A stretch of DNA of 64,000 bases, taken from NCBI GenBank assembly GCA_903840415.1, contig CAIMFY010000101.1, forward strand, positions 1 through 64,000, read 5' to 3'. This document shows positions 17,509-26,407 of this stretch, piece after piece; positions within the stretch are counted from its first letter, which is position 1, and every line of letters starts with the position of its first letter. This stretch comes from an uncultured Opitutia bacterium. GTDB taxonomy: Bacteria > Verrucomicrobiota > Verrucomicrobiia > Opitutales > Opitutaceae. The translations under genes and the position numbers were made by a program. A model generated the notes under the pieces. It ran no database searches and had not been told where the DNA came from. It saw nothing but the letters and a program-made list of their open reading frames with translations.

Positions 17509-17654
17509 CGCCACCACCTTGGCCGGCTTAGTGCCAACGGCAAAACATAATACTCGCATCAGGCCTTCCCCGCCGAGGAACCACCCCGGCAAACCGCGCC
17601 CTTGACACTCCCCGCCCCGCCGGGCACCACTGACCCTCTTTTTCTTCCAAAGTC

Positions 17655-17792
17655 ATGCAACCCACATTCCGCCCGCACCGCAAAAAGCGCGCCCATAAGA
17701 TTGGTTATCGCGCCCGTATGGCCACCAAAGGCGGTCGCAAAGTCATCCGCGCCCGTCGTCTCAAAGGCCGCAAGCGCCTGACGGTCGTCTGA
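17655..17792 (+). CDS. rpmH: 50S ribosomal protein L34
   Basis: 45-aa protein beginning [20 protein letters not shown] and ending KGRKRLTVV, with the conserved [15 protein letters not shown] core. It binds 23S rRNA in the large subunit. It is the first gene of the classic rpmH-rnpA-yidD-yidC order. The leader is CT-rich (ccctctttttcttccaaagtc) with no Shine-Dalgarno motif. A TTGACA at 17602 could be a -35, but no convincing -10 was found. Confidence 0.97.
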   Translation: MQPTFRPHRKKRAHKIGYRARMATKGGRKVIRARRLKGRKRLTVV

Positions 17793-17842
17793 GTCCGTCT
17801 GCTGCCACGCGCGGCCGCGACGTTTCGCCCAGCCACGGTCCC

Positions 17843-18268
17843 ATGCGTTTCCGCCCTGAGCAGCACCTGCGCCGCCAGAGCGACATCCGCGCGGTGCGCG
17901 AGCAAGGTCGCCGGCTGGATTGTCGGGCGTTCACCCTGTGGTGGACACTCCGCAAAACGCCCGCCGGCGTCGAAGCCGCGAGTCCCGAGCCCGTCGCCAC
18001 TTCACTCCGTGCGCTTGGTGCCGCCGCCCCGCGCGTTTGCGTGATCGCCTCGACCGCCGCAGTCGGTAACGCGGTCCGCCGCAATCGCGCCAAACGTCGG
18101 CTCCGCGAAATCTTCCGCCACCAGCAACACCTCGTGCCCGCCGGTTGCGATCTGTTGCTGATCGCCCGCGCTGCGGCCACCGACCGGCCACTGCCCGAGC
18201 TCGCCCAGAAATTTTCTGAAGCCTGCCGCCAAATCGGCTCCGCGGCCAAGCCAGCCTCCTCCCTGTGA
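17843..18268 (+). CDS. rnpA: Ribonuclease P protein component
   Basis: Predicted 141 aa. Assists RNase P RNA in 5' maturation of tRNA. The RNR signature is recognisable as [20 protein letters not shown], preceded by the N-terminal [19 protein letters not shown] segment. Between the first beta strand (FTLWWTL) and the next (RVCVIAST) lies an unusual Ala/Pro-rich stretch of about 25 residues ([20 protein letters not shown] region), longer than in typical RnpA of about 115-120 aa. The stop overlaps the yidD start (GTGA). Confidence 0.93.
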   Translation: MRFRPEQHLRRQSDIRAVREQGRRLDCRAFTLWWTLRKTPAGVEAASPEPVATSLRALGAAAPRVCVIASTAAVGNAVRRNRAKRRLREIFRHQQHLVPAGCDLLLIARAAATDRPLPELAQKFSEACRQIGSAAKPASSL

Positions 18269-18576
18269 ACGCGTCCGCTTCAAAAATTTTCGCCTTCCCG
18301 TCCGCGCTGCCCGCCCGCGCGCTGCTGGCGCTCATCCACGTTTACCAGCGCACACTTTCGCCAGCGTTGCCGGCGTTGTTCGGGCCGACGTGCGGTTGCC
18401 GCTTCACGCCGACCTGCTCGCACTACGCCGCGGCGGCCGTCCGCGAACATGGCGCGCTCGCCGGCGTCTGGCTCGCCGCCCGCCGCCTCGTGAAATGCAC
18501 GCCGTTCCACGCTGGCGGCTTCGATCCAGTGCCGCTGCGCAGCGCCACTCCGCGCTGCGTCCGCGCGACCGCCTGA
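18265..18576 (+). CDS. yidD: Membrane protein insertion efficiency factor YidD
   Basis: Predicted 103 aa with a GTG start overlapping rnpA by 4 bp. The family core is present: [49 protein letters not shown]. YidD is a small amphipathic inner-membrane-associated protein that helps Sec/YidC insertion. The position between rnpA and yidC is standard. Confidence 0.93.
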   Translation: MNASASKIFAFPSALPARALLALIHVYQRTLSPALPALFGPTCGCRFTPTCSHYAAAAVREHGALAGVWLAARRLVKCTPFHAGGFDPVPLRSATPRCVRATA

Positions 18577-18619
18577 TTTTCCACGTTCGTTTCCCACTCG
18601 CTCCTCTCCTTTCCGTTTC

Positions 18620-20458
18620 ATGGACAAAAAGAACACCGTCATCGGCGTGCTCCTCATCGCAGGGGCGTTTGCCGCGCTCATTCTTTCACCGAAGCCGCCG
18701 CCACCCGCTCCGAAGCCCATCGTCGCACCCGCCGCCGCACCTGCCGGCGCTAATCCCGCGACCGCTACGTCCGCCGCGACTCCAGACGCCGGCGCGCCAG
18801 CCACGGCACCCGTTGCACCGAGCGCCGCGGGCAACAACCCCGCCTTCGCCGCCGTCGCGGCCGATTCGACCGCGGCCACGATCACCACGCTTTCGAATGA
18901 TTTCGTCGCGGTGAGATTCACCGACTTCGGCGGCGCTGTCCGCGACGTCGCCCTCGAAAAACGCGACGTCCGCGGTAATCTCGTTTATCCCGCCGAGTTT
19001 GGTGACAAGTCCCCTTACGTCTTCAACGCCTTGCATGCCGATCCGATGCTCGCGTTTGTCGACTTCCCCGGCCTCGACCGTCACGTGCGCTACACGCTCG
19101 TCTCAAAAAGCGCCACCGAAGTCGTTTATCGCGCCGTGCTCGACGGCCACCTCGAAGTCACCCGCCGCTATACGTTGGCGCCGAACCAAGGTGAAACCAC
19201 CGATCCCTACCAACTCCGCCACGAGACGACGTTCCGCAATCTGACCGCTCAAGTCGCGCCGATCCCGCGCATCGCCTTGAGCATCGGCACCGCCGCCCCC
19301 ACCAGCATCCACGACCTCGGCGACCAGCTCACCAGCGGCTACTCCACCGGCAAAGACCAAGCGTTCACCGCCCGCGCCAAACTCGAGCAGAGCAACGGAC
19401 TCTTCGGCCTCGGCGCCAATGAGCAAAAATCGGCGATCCTCAGCCCCGGTCCGCTCGCGTGGGCCACCCTCGGCAACCAGTTTTTCACTACCGTCCTCAC
19501 GCCTGACGAACCCGCCTCCGGCCTCATCACGCGCCGCGTGAAACTTATCCCGGCCATGCCCGACGAAGACCGCAACGCCTACGGCCTCACGGCTGCGGCG
19601 CAATTCGACGTCAAGCCGCTCGCCGCCAATGGCGAGACCAAGATCACGGCAAATTTCTACGTCGGCCCGAAGGAATACCGCCGGCTCGCCAACAGCGCCG
19701 TCTTCAAGGCCGACCAAGACAAAGTCATGCAGTATGGCTTCTTCAAGTTCTTCAGCGCGCTGCTCGTCACCCTGATGACGTGGATGCACGGCCTGATCCC
19801 GAACTGGGGCGTCGCGATCGTCCTCAGCACACTGCTCCTGAAGGTCGTTTTCCTCCCGCTCACGATCAAGGCGACGCGCTCGATGAAACGCATGGCCAAG
19901 CTTCAGCCGCTGATGCAGGCCATCCGCGAGAAGTTCAAGGACAACCCCGCCAAGCAACAGTCGGCGATGATGGAGCTCTACAAGGAGCACAAGGTGAACC
20001 CCATGGGCGGCTGCCTCCCGATGCTGATTCCGCTGCCGTTTTTCATCGGCTTCTTCTCGATGCTGCGGAGCACCGCCGAACTGCGCTACGCGCCGTTCCT
20101 CTGGGCCGGCGATCTTTCCGCGACCGATACTGTCGGCCACATCCCCGGGCTCGGCATCGCGATCAACATCCTGCCACTGCTTTTCACCGCGATGACGTTT
20201 ATTCAGATGCGGCTCACGCCCACGCCCAACGCCGATCCGGCGCAGGCGAAGATGATGCAGTTCATGCCGCTCATCTTTCTCTTCATCTACTACAGCATGC
20301 CCGCCGCGCTGTCGCTCTACTCGACCGCCAACGCCGTCTTCACGATCGTGCAGCAACTCATCATTAACAAAATGAAGGATGACGGCGATCCGTCCAACCA
20401 CCCGGTCACCGCCGGCCCCGGCGGCAAACCCATCAAGAACGTCACGCCCAAAAAATAA
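18620..20458 (+). CDS. yidC: Membrane protein insertase YidC
   Basis: Predicted 612 aa. TM1 is at the N-terminus (KNTVIGVLLIAGAFAALIL), followed by an Ala/Pro-rich linker and the large periplasmic domain (about residues 85-365). The conserved insertase core begins at about residue 375 (FFKFFSALLVTLMTWMHGLI, NWGVAIVLSTLLLKVVFLPL). It continues through KATRSMKRMAKLQPLMQAIR, the cytoplasmic KYKDNPAKQQ-like coiled coil and NPMGGCLPMLIPLPFFIGFF. The last helices carry YYSMPAALSLYSTANAVFTI. It inserts and folds inner-membrane proteins with or without SecYEG. Confidence 0.96.
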   Translation: MDKKNTVIGVLLIAGAFAALILSPKPPPPAPKPIVAPAAAPAGANPATATSAATPDAGAPATAPVAPSAAGNNPAFAAVAADSTAATITTLSNDFVAVRFTDFGGAVRDVALEKRDVRGNLVYPAEFGDKSPYVFNALHADPMLAFVDFPGLDRHVRYTLVSKSATEVVYRAVLDGHLEVTRRYTLAPNQGETTDPYQLRHETTFRNLTAQVAPIPRIALSIGTAAPTSIHDLGDQLTSGYSTGKDQAFTARAKLEQSNGLFGLGANEQKSAILSPGPLAWATLGNQFFTTVLTPDEPASGLITRRVKLIPAMPDEDRNAYGLTAAAQFDVKPLAANGETKITANFYVGPKEYRRLANSAVFKADQDKVMQYGFFKFFSALLVTLMTWMHGLIPNWGVAIVLSTLLLKVVFLPLTIKATRSMKRMAKLQPLMQAIREKFKDNPAKQQSAMMELYKEHKVNPMGGCLPMLIPLPFFIGFFSMLRSTAELRYAPFLWAGDLSATDTVGHIPGLGIAINILPLLFTAMTFIQMRLTPTPNADPAQAKMMQFMPLIFLFIYYSMPAALSLYSTANAVFTIVQQLIINKMKDDGDPSNHPVTAGPGGKPIKNVTPKK

Positions 20459-20496
20459 CTGGGCGCGCTGTCAACTCGCTCCGTCTTCTTCCAGCG

Positions 20497-21222
20497 ATGG
20501 CCGGCCATAACAAGTGGTCCAAAGTCAAACGGCTCAAAGCCGTCACCGACTCGCGCCGCGGCAAGGTTTTCTCCCGGTTGTCCCGCGACATCACGCTCGC
20601 CGCGAAAGGCGGCGGCGGCGATCCCGAGGCCAACGCCCGGCTCCGCACGCTCGTCTTGAAAGCGCGCGAAGCCAACATGCCGGCCGACAATGTCGATCGC
20701 GCGATCAAGAAAGGCACCGGCGAACTCCCCGGTGTCGTTTACGAGGAAATCGCCTACGAAGCCTACGGCCCGGGCGGCGTGGCGTTTGTCGTGCAGGCGA
20801 CGACCGACAACAAGACGCGCGCCGCGAAAGACGTGCGCGCCGCTTTCGCCCGCTTCGGCGGAAACCTCGCGAGCACCGGCGCCGTCGCGTTTCAGTTTCT
20901 GCACGCCGGCCAGTTCCTCATCGCGAGAGAAAAAACCACCGAGGATGCCCTGATGGAACTCGCGCTCGCCGCCGGCGCCGACGACGTCATCACGACCGAC
21001 GAAGGCTTCGAACTGCGCTGCAACGTCCACGCCTTCGACCAGGTCGCACAAGCACTGGAGCAAAAAGGCATCAAGCCCGATAGCGCCGAAATCGCCTACA
21101 TCCCGATCAACACCGTGCCCGTCGCCGATGCGGCGCACGCCGCGGCGCTCGAGAAACTTCACGACGCGCTCGATGAATTCGACGACGTGCAGCAGGTCTT
21201 CTCGAATGAGGAGAGCGCCTGA
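20497..21222 (+). CDS. yebC: YebC/PmpR-family protein
   Basis: Predicted 241 aa beginning MAGHNKWSKVKRLKAVTDSR, the invariant start of the family. GGDPEANARLRTLV, ANMPADNVDRAIKKGTGE, YEAYGPGGVAFVVQATTDN and TKAAKDVR-like segments all match. YebC-type proteins act as transcription regulators or as factors that relieve ribosome stalling on difficult peptides. It is 38 bp downstream of yidC and probably co-transcribed. Confidence 0.95.
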   Translation: MAGHNKWSKVKRLKAVTDSRRGKVFSRLSRDITLAAKGGGGDPEANARLRTLVLKAREANMPADNVDRAIKKGTGELPGVVYEEIAYEAYGPGGVAFVVQATTDNKTRAAKDVRAAFARFGGNLASTGAVAFQFLHAGQFLIAREKTTEDALMELALAAGADDVITTDEGFELRCNVHAFDQVAQALEQKGIKPDSAEIAYIPINTVPVADAAHAAALEKLHDALDEFDDVQQVFSNEESA

Positions 21223-21300
21223 AACGCCATCCGACCGGCGCGTCATAACTCCGGCCCGCCCTTGCCTCGCCCGCCGCCCACTGGTTGGCTCGCCCACCCG

Positions 21301-22497
21301 ATGACGGACGATCTCCAAGTCGCAGCAGGCCCCGACTCCACGCCGCGCCACCTCGCGCCCGGCGACGTCGGTCTCGTGGCGCCGCGCGACTTCGTGTGGT
21401 CGCAACCGTTCACCTTCAAAAGCGGCCAGAAGATTTCCGGCTTCACGCTCCGCTACGAAACCTACGGCCGGCTCAATGCCACGCGCGACAACGCCATCCT
21501 CATTTGCCACGCGCTCAGCGGCGACCATCACTGCGCCGGCTGGCATTCGCCCGACGACAAGAAACCCGGCTGGTGGAACAACCTCATCGGCCCCGGCAAG
21601 GCCGTCGACACGAACCGCTTCTTCATCGTCTGCGCCAACGTCCTCGGCGGCTGCCAGGGCTCGACCGGCCCGTCGTCACTCAACCCCGCGACCGGCACGC
21701 CCTACGGCATTCTGTTTCCATTCGTCACCATCCGCGACATGGTGCGCTCGCAAAAACTCCTGCTCGATCACCTCGGCGTGGCGGAGTTGCACGGCGTCAT
21801 CGGCGGCTCGATGGGCGGCATGACGGCGCTGCTCTTCGCGATCGAGTTTCCGCATTTCACTCACCGCGTGCTCGCGATGGCCACCACCGGCCGCGAAAGC
21901 ACCCAGGCGATCGCGTTCAACGAAGTCGGCCGTCAGGCGATCATGCAGGATCCGGCGTGGAACCGCGGCGATTATTCCCGCGACGGCGGCCCGCGCGTCG
22001 GCCTCGCGATCGCCCGCATGATGGCGCACATCACCTATGTCTCCGATGCGAGCATGGACCGGAAATTCGGTCGCAAGAAAAAGGACAACGCCGCCGGCGA
22101 CGCCTACACCCTCGACATGCAGTTCGAGGTCGAGAGCTATCTGCGCCACCAAGGCCAGAGCTTCATCAACCGCTTCGACGCCAACTCCTACCTCTACATT
22201 ACCCGCGCCCTCGATCAGTTCGATCTCGCGCAGGCTTACGGTTCGCTGGAGGCGGCGTTTGCACCGGTCGAGGCCGACACGCTCGTCGTCGGCTTCACGA
22301 GCGACTGGCTTTTTCCGCCCGAGCAAAATCGCGCCCTCGCGCTCGCGCTCCTCCGCGCCGGCAAACGCGCCAGCTACGCCGAGCTCTCCACCGACCTCGG
22401 CCACGACTCGTTTCTCCTCGAGAGCGAGCAACTCTACACTCTCGTCCGCGGTTTTCTCGAGCGCGACCAGCTCTACACCTTCGACTACGCGATCTGA
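21301..22497 (+). CDS. metX: Homoserine O-acetyltransferase
   Basis: Predicted 398-aa alpha/beta hydrolase-fold acyltransferase. The ATG at 21301 is preferred over a TTG at 21262. Motifs are LRYETYGRLNATRDNAILIC, HALSGDHHCAG, ANVLGGCQGSTGPSS and GVIGGSMGGM with the nucleophilic Ser. The late Asp and His lie near GFTSDWLFPPEQ and LGHDSFLLE. It acylates homoserine for methionine synthesis; acetyl or succinyl use cannot be fixed by eye. Three bases separate it from metW, the usual metX-metW pair. Confidence 0.93.
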   Translation: MTDDLQVAAGPDSTPRHLAPGDVGLVAPRDFVWSQPFTFKSGQKISGFTLRYETYGRLNATRDNAILICHALSGDHHCAGWHSPDDKKPGWWNNLIGPGKAVDTNRFFIVCANVLGGCQGSTGPSSLNPATGTPYGILFPFVTIRDMVRSQKLLLDHLGVAELHGVIGGSMGGMTALLFAIEFPHFTHRVLAMATTGRESTQAIAFNEVGRQAIMQDPAWNRGDYSRDGGPRVGLAIARMMAHITYVSDASMDRKFGRKKKDNAAGDAYTLDMQFEVESYLRHQGQSFINRFDANSYLYITRALDQFDLAQAYGSLEAAFAPVEADTLVVGFTSDWLFPPEQNRALALALLRAGKRASYAELSTDLGHDSFLLESEQLYTLVRGFLERDQLYTFDYAI

Positions 22498-22500
22498 GCC

Positions 22501-23106
22501 ATGAACCCACTCGTCGCCAAACGCACCGTCGATATGGAGATCATTGGGGATTGGGTGGAGCCCAACACCCGCGTGCTCGATCTCGGCTGTGGCGAGGGCG
22601 CGCTGCTCGACTATCTCGTGCAGCAGAAAAAAATCTCCGCTGTCGGCGTCGATCTCGATTTCAACAAGATCACCACCTGTGTCCGCCGCGGCCTTGCCGC
22701 CTATCAGGGCGACCTCACGCAATTCCTGCGCGCGTTTCCCGACCGCCATTTCGATCGCGTCATCTGCTCGCGCACGGTGCATGAGCTGAGCCACCCGACC
22801 GAGGTGATCTTCGAGGCGCTGCGCGTCGGTCGCACGCTCACCGTCGGGTTCGTCAACCACGGTTTCTGGAAAAACCGGCTCAACGCGCTCCTGCAAGGCC
22901 GGAAGATTCGCAACGAAGTCTACACCACCGAATGGTTCGACAGCCGCCCGGCCAATCCCGTCTCGGTCGCCGACTTCGAGAATTTTTGTGCGACGAAAGG
23001 TATCCGCATCGCCCGCCGCGCCCACCTCGCCGGCGACTGGCACACCCCGCGCCGCACGCTGCCGAACTTGCTCGCCGGTTTCTCGCTCTACGATCTGGCG
23101 CGGTGA
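22501..23106 (+). CDS. metW: Methionine biosynthesis protein MetW
   Basis: Predicted 201-aa methyltransferase-fold protein: MEIIGDWVEPNTRVLDLGCG, DLDFNKITTCVRRGL, YQGDLTQFLRAFPDRHFDRV, ICSRTVHEL and VGFVNHGFWKNRL. MetW partners with MetX in many bacteria and is thought to be needed for or to modulate the acyltransferase. The adjacent metX with a 3-bp gap supports the assignment. Confidence 0.92.
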   Translation: MNPLVAKRTVDMEIIGDWVEPNTRVLDLGCGEGALLDYLVQQKKISAVGVDLDFNKITTCVRRGLAAYQGDLTQFLRAFPDRHFDRVICSRTVHELSHPTEVIFEALRVGRTLTVGFVNHGFWKNRLNALLQGRKIRNEVYTTEWFDSRPANPVSVADFENFCATKGIRIARRAHLAGDWHTPRRTLPNLLAGFSLYDLAR

Positions 23107-23205
23107 GGTGCCGTCCGGCGCCGCGCGAAACCGACTGCCCTCATCCGCGTTCTTGCCAGCTGCCCCGTGCTCGCGAAACATGATGGGGCGTTCACCCTGC
23201 GACCC

Positions 23206-24735
23206 ATGAATCTCGAATCTCATTTTGCCCCATTTCGCGCGAACATCATCGGGATCGATCAAGACTTCGAATCTCCCTTTGGCCGGCAGCGCATCATCTA
23301 CGCCGACTGGACCGCCAGCGGCCGCATGTTCGGCCCGATCGAAAAGATGCTGAGTGAGGAGATCGCGCCGTTCGTCGGCAACACCCACACTGAAACCTCC
23401 GTCACGGGCACGACGATGACGCACGCCTACCACGAGGCGATGCACCGCATCAAAACCCACCTTCACGCCTCCACGAATGACGCCATCATCTGCTACGGCG
23501 CCGGGATGACGGGTGTGGTGAACAAGTTTCAACGCATCCTCGGCTTGCGCGTCCACGAGAAGTTCCTCGATCGAGTAAAACTACCCGAAGCGGAGCGGCC
23601 CATCGTGTTTGTCACGCACATGGAGCATCACTCCAACCAGACTTCGTGGATCGAGAGCGTCGCCGAGGTCCGCGTCATCCAGGCGGACGCCGAGGGACTC
23701 GTCGATCTTTCACACCTTGCGGCCCTGCTGCACGAGTATCGCGCCCGGCCCGTCAAGATCGCCGCCGTCACGAGTTGCTCCAACGTCACCGGCATCCTCA
23801 CGCCCTACCATGCGATCGCGGGGCTCATGCACCGCGCCGGCGGCGTGTGCTTCGTGGATTTTGCGGCCAGCGCGCCCTACATCGCGATCGACATGCACCC
23901 GGCGGCGCGGCCCGACGAGTTTCTCGACGCGATTTATTTCTCGCCGCATAAATTCCTTGGCGGCCCCGGCACGAGCGGCGTCCTCGTCTTCAACAAGAAA
24001 CTTTACACCAACCGCGTGCCCGACAATCCCGGCGGCGGCACCGTTGACTGGACCAACCCCTGGGGCGGGCACAAGTATTTCGACGACATCGAGGCGCGCG
24101 AAGACGGCGGCACGCCCGGCTTCACCCAGGCGATCCGCACCGCGCTCTGCGTCCGGCTGAAGGAGGCGATGGGCGTGGAAAACATGCTCCGCCGCGAGCA
24201 CGAGCTCATCGATCTCGTGTGGGATCGGTTGAAAGCGATTCCGGGTTTGCACCTGCTCGCCGGCCAGCACCGTGAGCGGCTCGCAGTGATTTCGTTCTAC
24301 ATCGACGAACTCCATTACAACCTCGCGGTCCGCCTGCTCAACGATCGCTACGGCATCCAAACCCGCGGCGGTTGCTCCTGCGCCGGCACCTACGGTCACT
24401 ACCTCCTCCACGTCTCGCGCCAGCATTCAAAGTCGATCACCGATCGGATCGATACCGGCGACAAAACCGAAAAACCCGGCTGGATCCGGCTCTCGCTGCA
24501 TCCGACGACCACCAATGATGAAGCGGAGCGAATCGTCGCCGCGATTGTTGAACTTGCCGTTCACCACCGCGAATGGGCGAGCGACTATCACTACGATTCA
24601 GCAACCAACGAATTCACCCACCACGCCGAGACCGGAGCCATCGGGCGGCGCGTGCAGGAGTGGTTCGATGCGTTCGGTCAAAACGCCGTCGTCGCCACGG
24701 CGTGGGAGCCGATGGGTCTCGGCTACGAAATCTGA
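23206..24735 (+). CDS. Class V aminotransferase (cysteine desulfurase-like)
   Basis: Predicted 509-aa PLP enzyme. The start at 23206 gives MNLESHFAPFRANIIGIDQD. Visible motifs are GTTMTHAYHEAMHRIKTH, a GAGMTGVVNKF phosphate site, THMEHHSNQTSW, the FVDFAASAPYIAIDMH Asp region, and YFSPHKFLGGPGTSGVL with the Schiff-base Lys. RGGCSCAGTYGHYLL near the C-terminus carries two Cys, suggestive of a persulfide-type chemistry as in desulfurases. It follows metX-metW on the same strand after 99 bp, so a sulfur-metabolic role is plausible, but the true substrate is unknown. Confidence 0.8.
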   Translation: MNLESHFAPFRANIIGIDQDFESPFGRQRIIYADWTASGRMFGPIEKMLSEEIAPFVGNTHTETSVTGTTMTHAYHEAMHRIKTHLHASTNDAIICYGAGMTGVVNKFQRILGLRVHEKFLDRVKLPEAERPIVFVTHMEHHSNQTSWIESVAEVRVIQADAEGLVDLSHLAALLHEYRARPVKIAAVTSCSNVTGILTPYHAIAGLMHRAGGVCFVDFAASAPYIAIDMHPAARPDEFLDAIYFSPHKFLGGPGTSGVLVFNKKLYTNRVPDNPGGGTVDWTNPWGGHKYFDDIEAREDGGTPGFTQAIRTALCVRLKEAMGVENMLRREHELIDLVWDRLKAIPGLHLLAGQHRERLAVISFYIDELHYNLAVRLLNDRYGIQTRGGCSCAGTYGHYLLHVSRQHSKSITDRIDTGDKTEKPGWIRLSLHPTTTNDEAERIVAAIVELAVHHREWASDYHYDSATNEFTHHAETGAIGRRVQEWFDAFGQNAVVATAWEPMGLGYEI

Positions 24736-24747
24736 AGGCCCGCCGAC

Positions 24748-25080
24748 TCAGCGGCCAAACGCCCCGGCCCGTTTCGCGAGCGTCTTCTCGAGGCTGCCAC
24801 AAACCAGTTCGCACAACCGCAGAATGCTCGGATCGGCGACGGCGTAGAACACCTGCAACCCTTCCTTGCGCCGGGACAGAATGTGGGCGCGCTCCAAAGT
24901 CTGCAGGTGCCGCGACACGTTTGCCTGCGTGCCACCCACGCTCTCGGTGAGGGCGTTCACGTTCATTTCTCCGCGGAACAGCGTCTGAATCAACCGCAGC
25001 CGCATCGGCTCACCGAGCACCGCGAACCGGTGCGCGACAATTGCAAGGGCTTCGTCATTGAGCGGAAGATGCTGCGCCAT
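24748..25080 (-). CDS. ArsR-family winged-helix transcriptional regulator
   Basis: Predicted 110 aa. Winged helix-turn-helix: FAVLGEPMRLRLIQTLFRGE, NALTESVGGTQANVSRHLQT, LERAHILSRRKEGLQVFYAV. The C-terminal helix bears Cys90 and Cys94 (LRLCELVCGSL). They could sense metal, persulfide or oxidants. The N-proximal Cys of the BigR/SqrR sulfide sensors is missing. It is divergent from the DUF2892-RND-rhodanese run, which it probably represses through sites in the 69-bp gap. Confidence 0.88.
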   Translation of the reverse strand: MAQHLPLNDEALAIVAHRFAVLGEPMRLRLIQTLFRGEMNVNALTESVGGTQANVSRHLQTLERAHILSRRKEGLQVFYAVADPSILRLCELVCGSLEKTLAKRAGAFGR

Positions 25081-25100
25081 CCCGCCAGCGCACTACCCGC

Positions 25101-25138
25101 TTGACATCTTTGCAAGCACATACGCATATGCTCATACA
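25101..25138 (+). promoter_or_regulatory. Divergent promoter/operator region for the ArsR gene and the RND-rhodanese run
   Basis: A perfect -35-like TTGACA lies at 25101-25106. Downstream is the AT-rich palindrome GCATATGC (25124-25131), flanked on both sides by CATAC (starting at about 25119 and 25133). This arrangement just before the ATG at 25150 is typical of an ArsR-type operator overlapping the -10 region. No good TATAAT was found at 17-bp spacing, consistent with a regulated promoter. Inferred from sequence only. Confidence 0.5.
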
Positions 25139-25149
25139 TTCTATTTAAG

Positions 25150-25380
25150 ATGAAAATCAATGATCTCGTCCGCCTTATGGCCGGCTCCATGGTTCTCCTG
25201 AGTGTGGCGCTGGTATACTTCGTCAGCCCTTGGTGGCTCCTGTTGACCTGTTTTGTGGGAGTAAATCTCATTCAGTCGGCCTTCACCGGTTTTTGCCCGC
25301 CGAGCCTCGTGCTGAACAAGCTCGGCTGGCTCGACGCCGACGGCGTCATCCACTGGGGCGGTCAGAAAAAGCAAAGCTGA
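25150..25380 (+). CDS. DUF2892 (YgaP-like TM) membrane protein
   Basis: Predicted 76 aa, two transmembrane helices (about residues 8-26 and 28-46): VRLMAGSMVLLSVALVYFVS and PWWLLLTCFVGVNLIQSAFT, followed by GFCPPSLVLNKLGW. This family occurs as the membrane part of YgaP-type rhodaneses and as stand-alone proteins near sulfur genes. It is the first gene of the run controlled by the divergent ArsR gene and ends 8 bp before the adaptor gene. Confidence 0.85.
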   Translation: MKINDLVRLMAGSMVLLSVALVYFVSPWWLLLTCFVGVNLIQSAFTGFCPPSLVLNKLGWLDADGVIHWGGQKKQS

Positions 25381-25387
25381 AGCCGTC

Positions 25388-26407
25388 GTGCGTTCCACAC
25401 TCTTATCCTTTCTTGCACTGGTATCGCTTGCCGGCTGCTCCCGGGAGCATTCCGGCCCGCCCGCCGAGTCCGCGCTCGCTTCCGTTCGGGTGCAGGTCGC
25501 GACCGTTCAGCGTGAAATCGCGCCAGCGATCGTCGAAACCACTGGCACGGTGCGCCCGGCCGAGCACGCCGTCCTGGCCGCCAAAATTTCCGGCATCATC
25601 GAGTCGCTGCCGCTCACGCTCGGCCAGTCCGTGAAACACGGCGAACTCCTCGCCCATCTCGCGGCGCCCGAAGTTGCCGCCCGCCTCGCGCAAGCCCGTG
25701 CCCAGTTCGAAACCGCGCAACGAGAGGAAAGACGGAATCGCGAGCTTGCCGCCACCGGCGCCGAAACTGACGACGCCGCGCGCGCCGCCGCTGAACGCCT
25801 CCACGCCGCCCGCGCGGCCGTCGAAGAAGCCGAGGCCATGCTGGCCTACATGGATATTCGTGCGCCTTACGACGGCCGTGTTGCACAGAAATTCGCCTAT
25901 GCCGGCGATCTCGCGACACCCGGCCAGCCGTTGCTCGTGCTCGAAAGTTCCGCTGCGCTCAGGGTCGAAGCCCCGGTGCCTGCTTCGCTCGCTGCGACGC
26001 TTGCGCTCGGAGCCGAGTTGCCGGTGCAAATTGCCGACGTCCCCGCGCCCACGATCGGTCGCGTCGCGGAAATCGCCGCCGCGGCCGACTCCGCCACACA
26101 CACGGTGCTCGTGAAACTAGATCTTCCCTCGCCCGACGCCGTGTGGTCCGGTCGCGCCGCGCGCCTCGCGTTGCGCGGCTCCCCAGTCGAAACGCTGCTC
26201 TTGCCTGCATCGTGCGTTTCACGATTCGGCCAGATGGAGCGCGTCTTCGTCGTCATCGCGGGTCACGCGCAACTCCGCCTCGTGAAAACTGGCGCGATCC
26301 GCGGTGAACGCATCGAACTCCTTTCCGGTGTTGCCGCCGGCGAGAACGTCATCGTCGCACCGATTGGCACATTGCACGACGGTCAGCCCGTCACCTCCGC
26401 GCCATGA
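25388..26407 (+). CDS. RND efflux periplasmic adaptor (membrane fusion) lipoprotein
   Basis: Predicted 339 aa with a GTG start. The lipoprotein signal is [19 protein letters not shown] (LAGC box). It has an HlyD/AcrA-like layout: a lipoyl half ([20 protein letters not shown]), a coiled-coil hairpin (about residues 95-150), the second lipoyl half ([20 protein letters not shown]) and beta-barrel segments. It bridges the RND pump to an outer-membrane channel. The stop overlaps the RND start (ATGA). No channel gene is adjacent; the only TolC-like gene in the window is at 59-60 kb. Confidence 0.88.
   Translation: MRSTLLSFLALVSLAGCSREHSGPPAESALASVRVQVATVQREIAPAIVETTGTVRPAEHAVLAAKISGIIESLPLTLGQSVKHGELLAHLAAPEVAARLAQARAQFETAQREERRNRELAATGAETDDAARAAAERLHAARAAVEEAEAMLAYMDIRAPYDGRVAQKFAYAGDLATPGQPLLVLESSAALRVEAPVPASLAATLALGAELPVQIADVPAPTIGRVAEIAAAADSATHTVLVKLDLPSPDAVWSGRAARLALRGSPVETLLLPASCVSRFGQMERVFVVIAGHAQLRLVKTGAIRGERIELLSGVAAGENVIVAPIGTLHDGQPVTSAP

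Noticed and set aside
17602-17607. TTGACA as the rpmH promoter -35
   Set aside because: No acceptable -10 hexamer occurs at 15-19 bp spacing, so a promoter call was not made.
17509-17654. Replication origin next to rpmH
   Set aside because: The rpmH-rnpA-yidD-yidC order often marks oriC, but no dnaA/dnaN gene or cluster of TTATCCACA-like boxes is visible; a single TTTTCCACA at 17193 is not enough.
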